A stretch of 7,395 nucleotides of DNA from contig SFHN01000055.1 in NCBI GenBank assembly GCA_004555635.1, positions 1 through 7,395 on the forward strand, read 5' to 3'. This stretch comes from [Eubacterium] saphenum. GTDB taxonomy: Bacteria > Bacillota > Clostridia > Oscillospirales > Ruminococcaceae. The notes beneath the pieces are model-generated. The model did no database searches. It was not told where the DNA came from and saw nothing but the letters and a program-made list of their open reading frames with translations. Made by a program: the position numbers and the translations under genes. Shown here one piece after another: positions 6,584 through 7,395 of this stretch (positions are counted from its first letter, which is position 1; each line of letters starts with the position of its first letter).

Positions 6584-7258
6584 ATGTACAATATACTTGT
6601 AGCAGACGACGAGGAGAACATTCGCGAGGTCATTAAAGAGTACGCCGAGTTCGAGGGTCATTGCGTTGACGAAGCGGCGGACGGAATGAAAGCCGTGGAA
6701 ATGGCGCGGAACAAGGACTACGACATTATCATAATGGACGTAATGATGCCGCGGTTGGACGGCTTTTCCGCCTGCAAGGAAATCCGCAAGGTAAAGAACA
6801 CGCCAATGCTTATTCTGTCCGCGCGCGGCGAGGAATACGACAAGCTGTTCGGCTTTGAGCTTGGGATAGACGATTATGTCGTAAAGCCGTTTTCTCCGAA
6901 GGAGGTTATGGCGCGCGTAAATGCGATTATCAAGCGCAATGCCGCAGCAGAGCCTGCTCCCGCCGTGGAAACGGCAAAGTTCGAGGGACTTGAAATCAAC
7001 TTCACCTCGCGCGATGTTTTCGTCGATGGGCAGAAGGTTAACCTCACTCCTAAGGAATACGACCTGCTGTTTTTCCTTGTGCGCAACAAGAACATCGCCC
7101 TCACGCGAACTCAACTTCTCGAAGAAGTCTGGGGCTACAACGTGTATGTTGACGACAGGACGATTGACACGCACATAAAAATGCTACGCAACAATCTCGG
7201 CGAATACCGCAAGTTTATCGTAACGCTGCGCGGTCACGGCTATAAATTCGAGGCATAA
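6584..7258 (+). CDS. OmpR/PhoB-family response regulator
   Basis: A 224-residue DNA-binding regulator of a two-component system. The receiver domain (residues 1-120) has the acidic pair Asp8/Asp9, phosphoacceptor Asp52 in IIIMDVMMPRLDG, Ser79 and Lys101 in VVKPFSP: all functional residues are present. After a short Ala/Pro/Glu linker (about 117-127), the winged-helix output domain (about 128-224) shows the family pattern: LTPKEYDLLFFLVRNKN, LLEEVWGY, DDRTIDTHIKMLRNNL and the closing wing LRGHGYKFEA. Length is typical. It follows a likely activator-type promoter with tandem repeats, suggesting autoregulation, and is followed 8 nt later by the probable partner kinase gene. The signal sensed cannot be inferred; a PhoP/PhoB-like role is possible given the box layout but not shown. 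Confidence 0.96.
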   Translation: MYNILVADDEENIREVIKEYAEFEGHCVDEAADGMKAVEMARNKDYDIIIMDVMMPRLDGFSACKEIRKVKNTPMLILSARGEEYDKLFGFELGIDDYVVKPFSPKEVMARVNAIIKRNAAAEPAPAVETAKFEGLEINFTSRDVFVDGQKVNLTPKEYDLLFFLVRNKNIALTRTQLLEEVWGYNVYVDDRTIDTHIKMLRNNLGEYRKFIVTLRGHGYKFEA

Positions 7259-7266
7259 GAGGCGCG

Positions 7267-7395
7267 ATGAACTATTTCAAAAGCATCAAGTTTCAGGTAT
7301 GGCTGAGGCTGGAGGTGCTGGCGCTCGCAATGCTGCTGTTTACCTATGTGTTTCTGATAGCGCTGTTCCCGTATTTCTACGAGATATGAAAACCT
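7267..7395 (+). CDS. Start of a membrane sensor histidine kinase, apparent frameshift near window edge
   Basis: ATG 7267 with GAGG (7259-7262) 4 nt upstream, 8 nt after the regulator's stop. It opens a frame of 40 codons: short basic N-terminus (MNYFKSIKFQVWLRLEV), one strong transmembrane helix (about residues 16-34), then FPYFYEI and TGA at 7387-7389. In kinases paired with such regulators, the first membrane helix is commonly followed by FYE-x-MK. The missing MK is present one frame away: ATG AAA ACC at 7386-7394. One extra base after GAG would give FYE-x-MKT and keep the frame open. So this is probably the N-terminus of the partner kinase with a one-base loss (real or a sequence error). 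The alternative is a 40-residue membrane peptide whose stop overlaps a second start as ATGA. The rest is outside the window. Confidence 0.6.

Overview
The window looks like a chromosomal segment from a Gram-positive anaerobe of the class Clostridia, most likely the Ruminococcus/Oscillospiraceae group. This rests on A/G-rich Shine-Dalgarno sites (AAAGGA, AAGGAG), sigma-A type promoters, a lipoprotein signal with a Thr/Pro/Glu-rich linker, a clostridial-style chemoreceptor C-terminus, and moderately GC-rich coding sequence with AT-rich intergenic DNA. The genus is inferred from protein style, not from a database match. There is no sign of a phage, insertion sequence, CRISPR array, tRNA or rRNA.

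Left part (1-1990): the 3' end of a methyl-accepting chemotaxis protein runs rightward off the left edge. It converges on a leftward gene for a secreted lipoprotein alpha/beta-hydrolase. One hairpin with T-rich flanks on both sides (about 981-1017) lies between them and should end both transcripts.

Control region (1991-2151): two near-consensus sigma-A promoters point away from each other, one for the hydrolase and one for the rightward cluster.

Middle (2152-6492): four closely packed genes encode prephenate dehydrogenase (TyrA), an uncharacterised six-helix membrane protein, oligoendopeptidase F (PepF) and a PAS-like/HATPase protein that resembles a histidine kinase but lacks the phosphoacceptor histidine. 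Junctions are a 1-nt TGATG overlap, a 14-nt gap and a 17-nt gap, so this is very probably one operon. Its members join tyrosine synthesis, peptide degradation and signalling, with no obvious single pathway.

Right part (6493-7395): a 91-nt gap holds three tandem 11-bp direct repeats placed where a -35 box would be, followed by a perfect TATAAT. This is the layout expected for a promoter activated by an OmpR/PhoB-type regulator. The next gene encodes exactly such a regulator, so autoregulation is a natural hypothesis. Behind it starts what looks like the cognate membrane histidine kinase, but its frame closes after 40 codons, just before the window edge. A single missing base would restore the expected kinase sequence.

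The most interesting items are the kinase-like protein without a phosphoacceptor beside a regulator/kinase pair, the repeat array in the regulator's promoter, and the apparent frameshift at the right edge. I found no clearly new multi-gene system.
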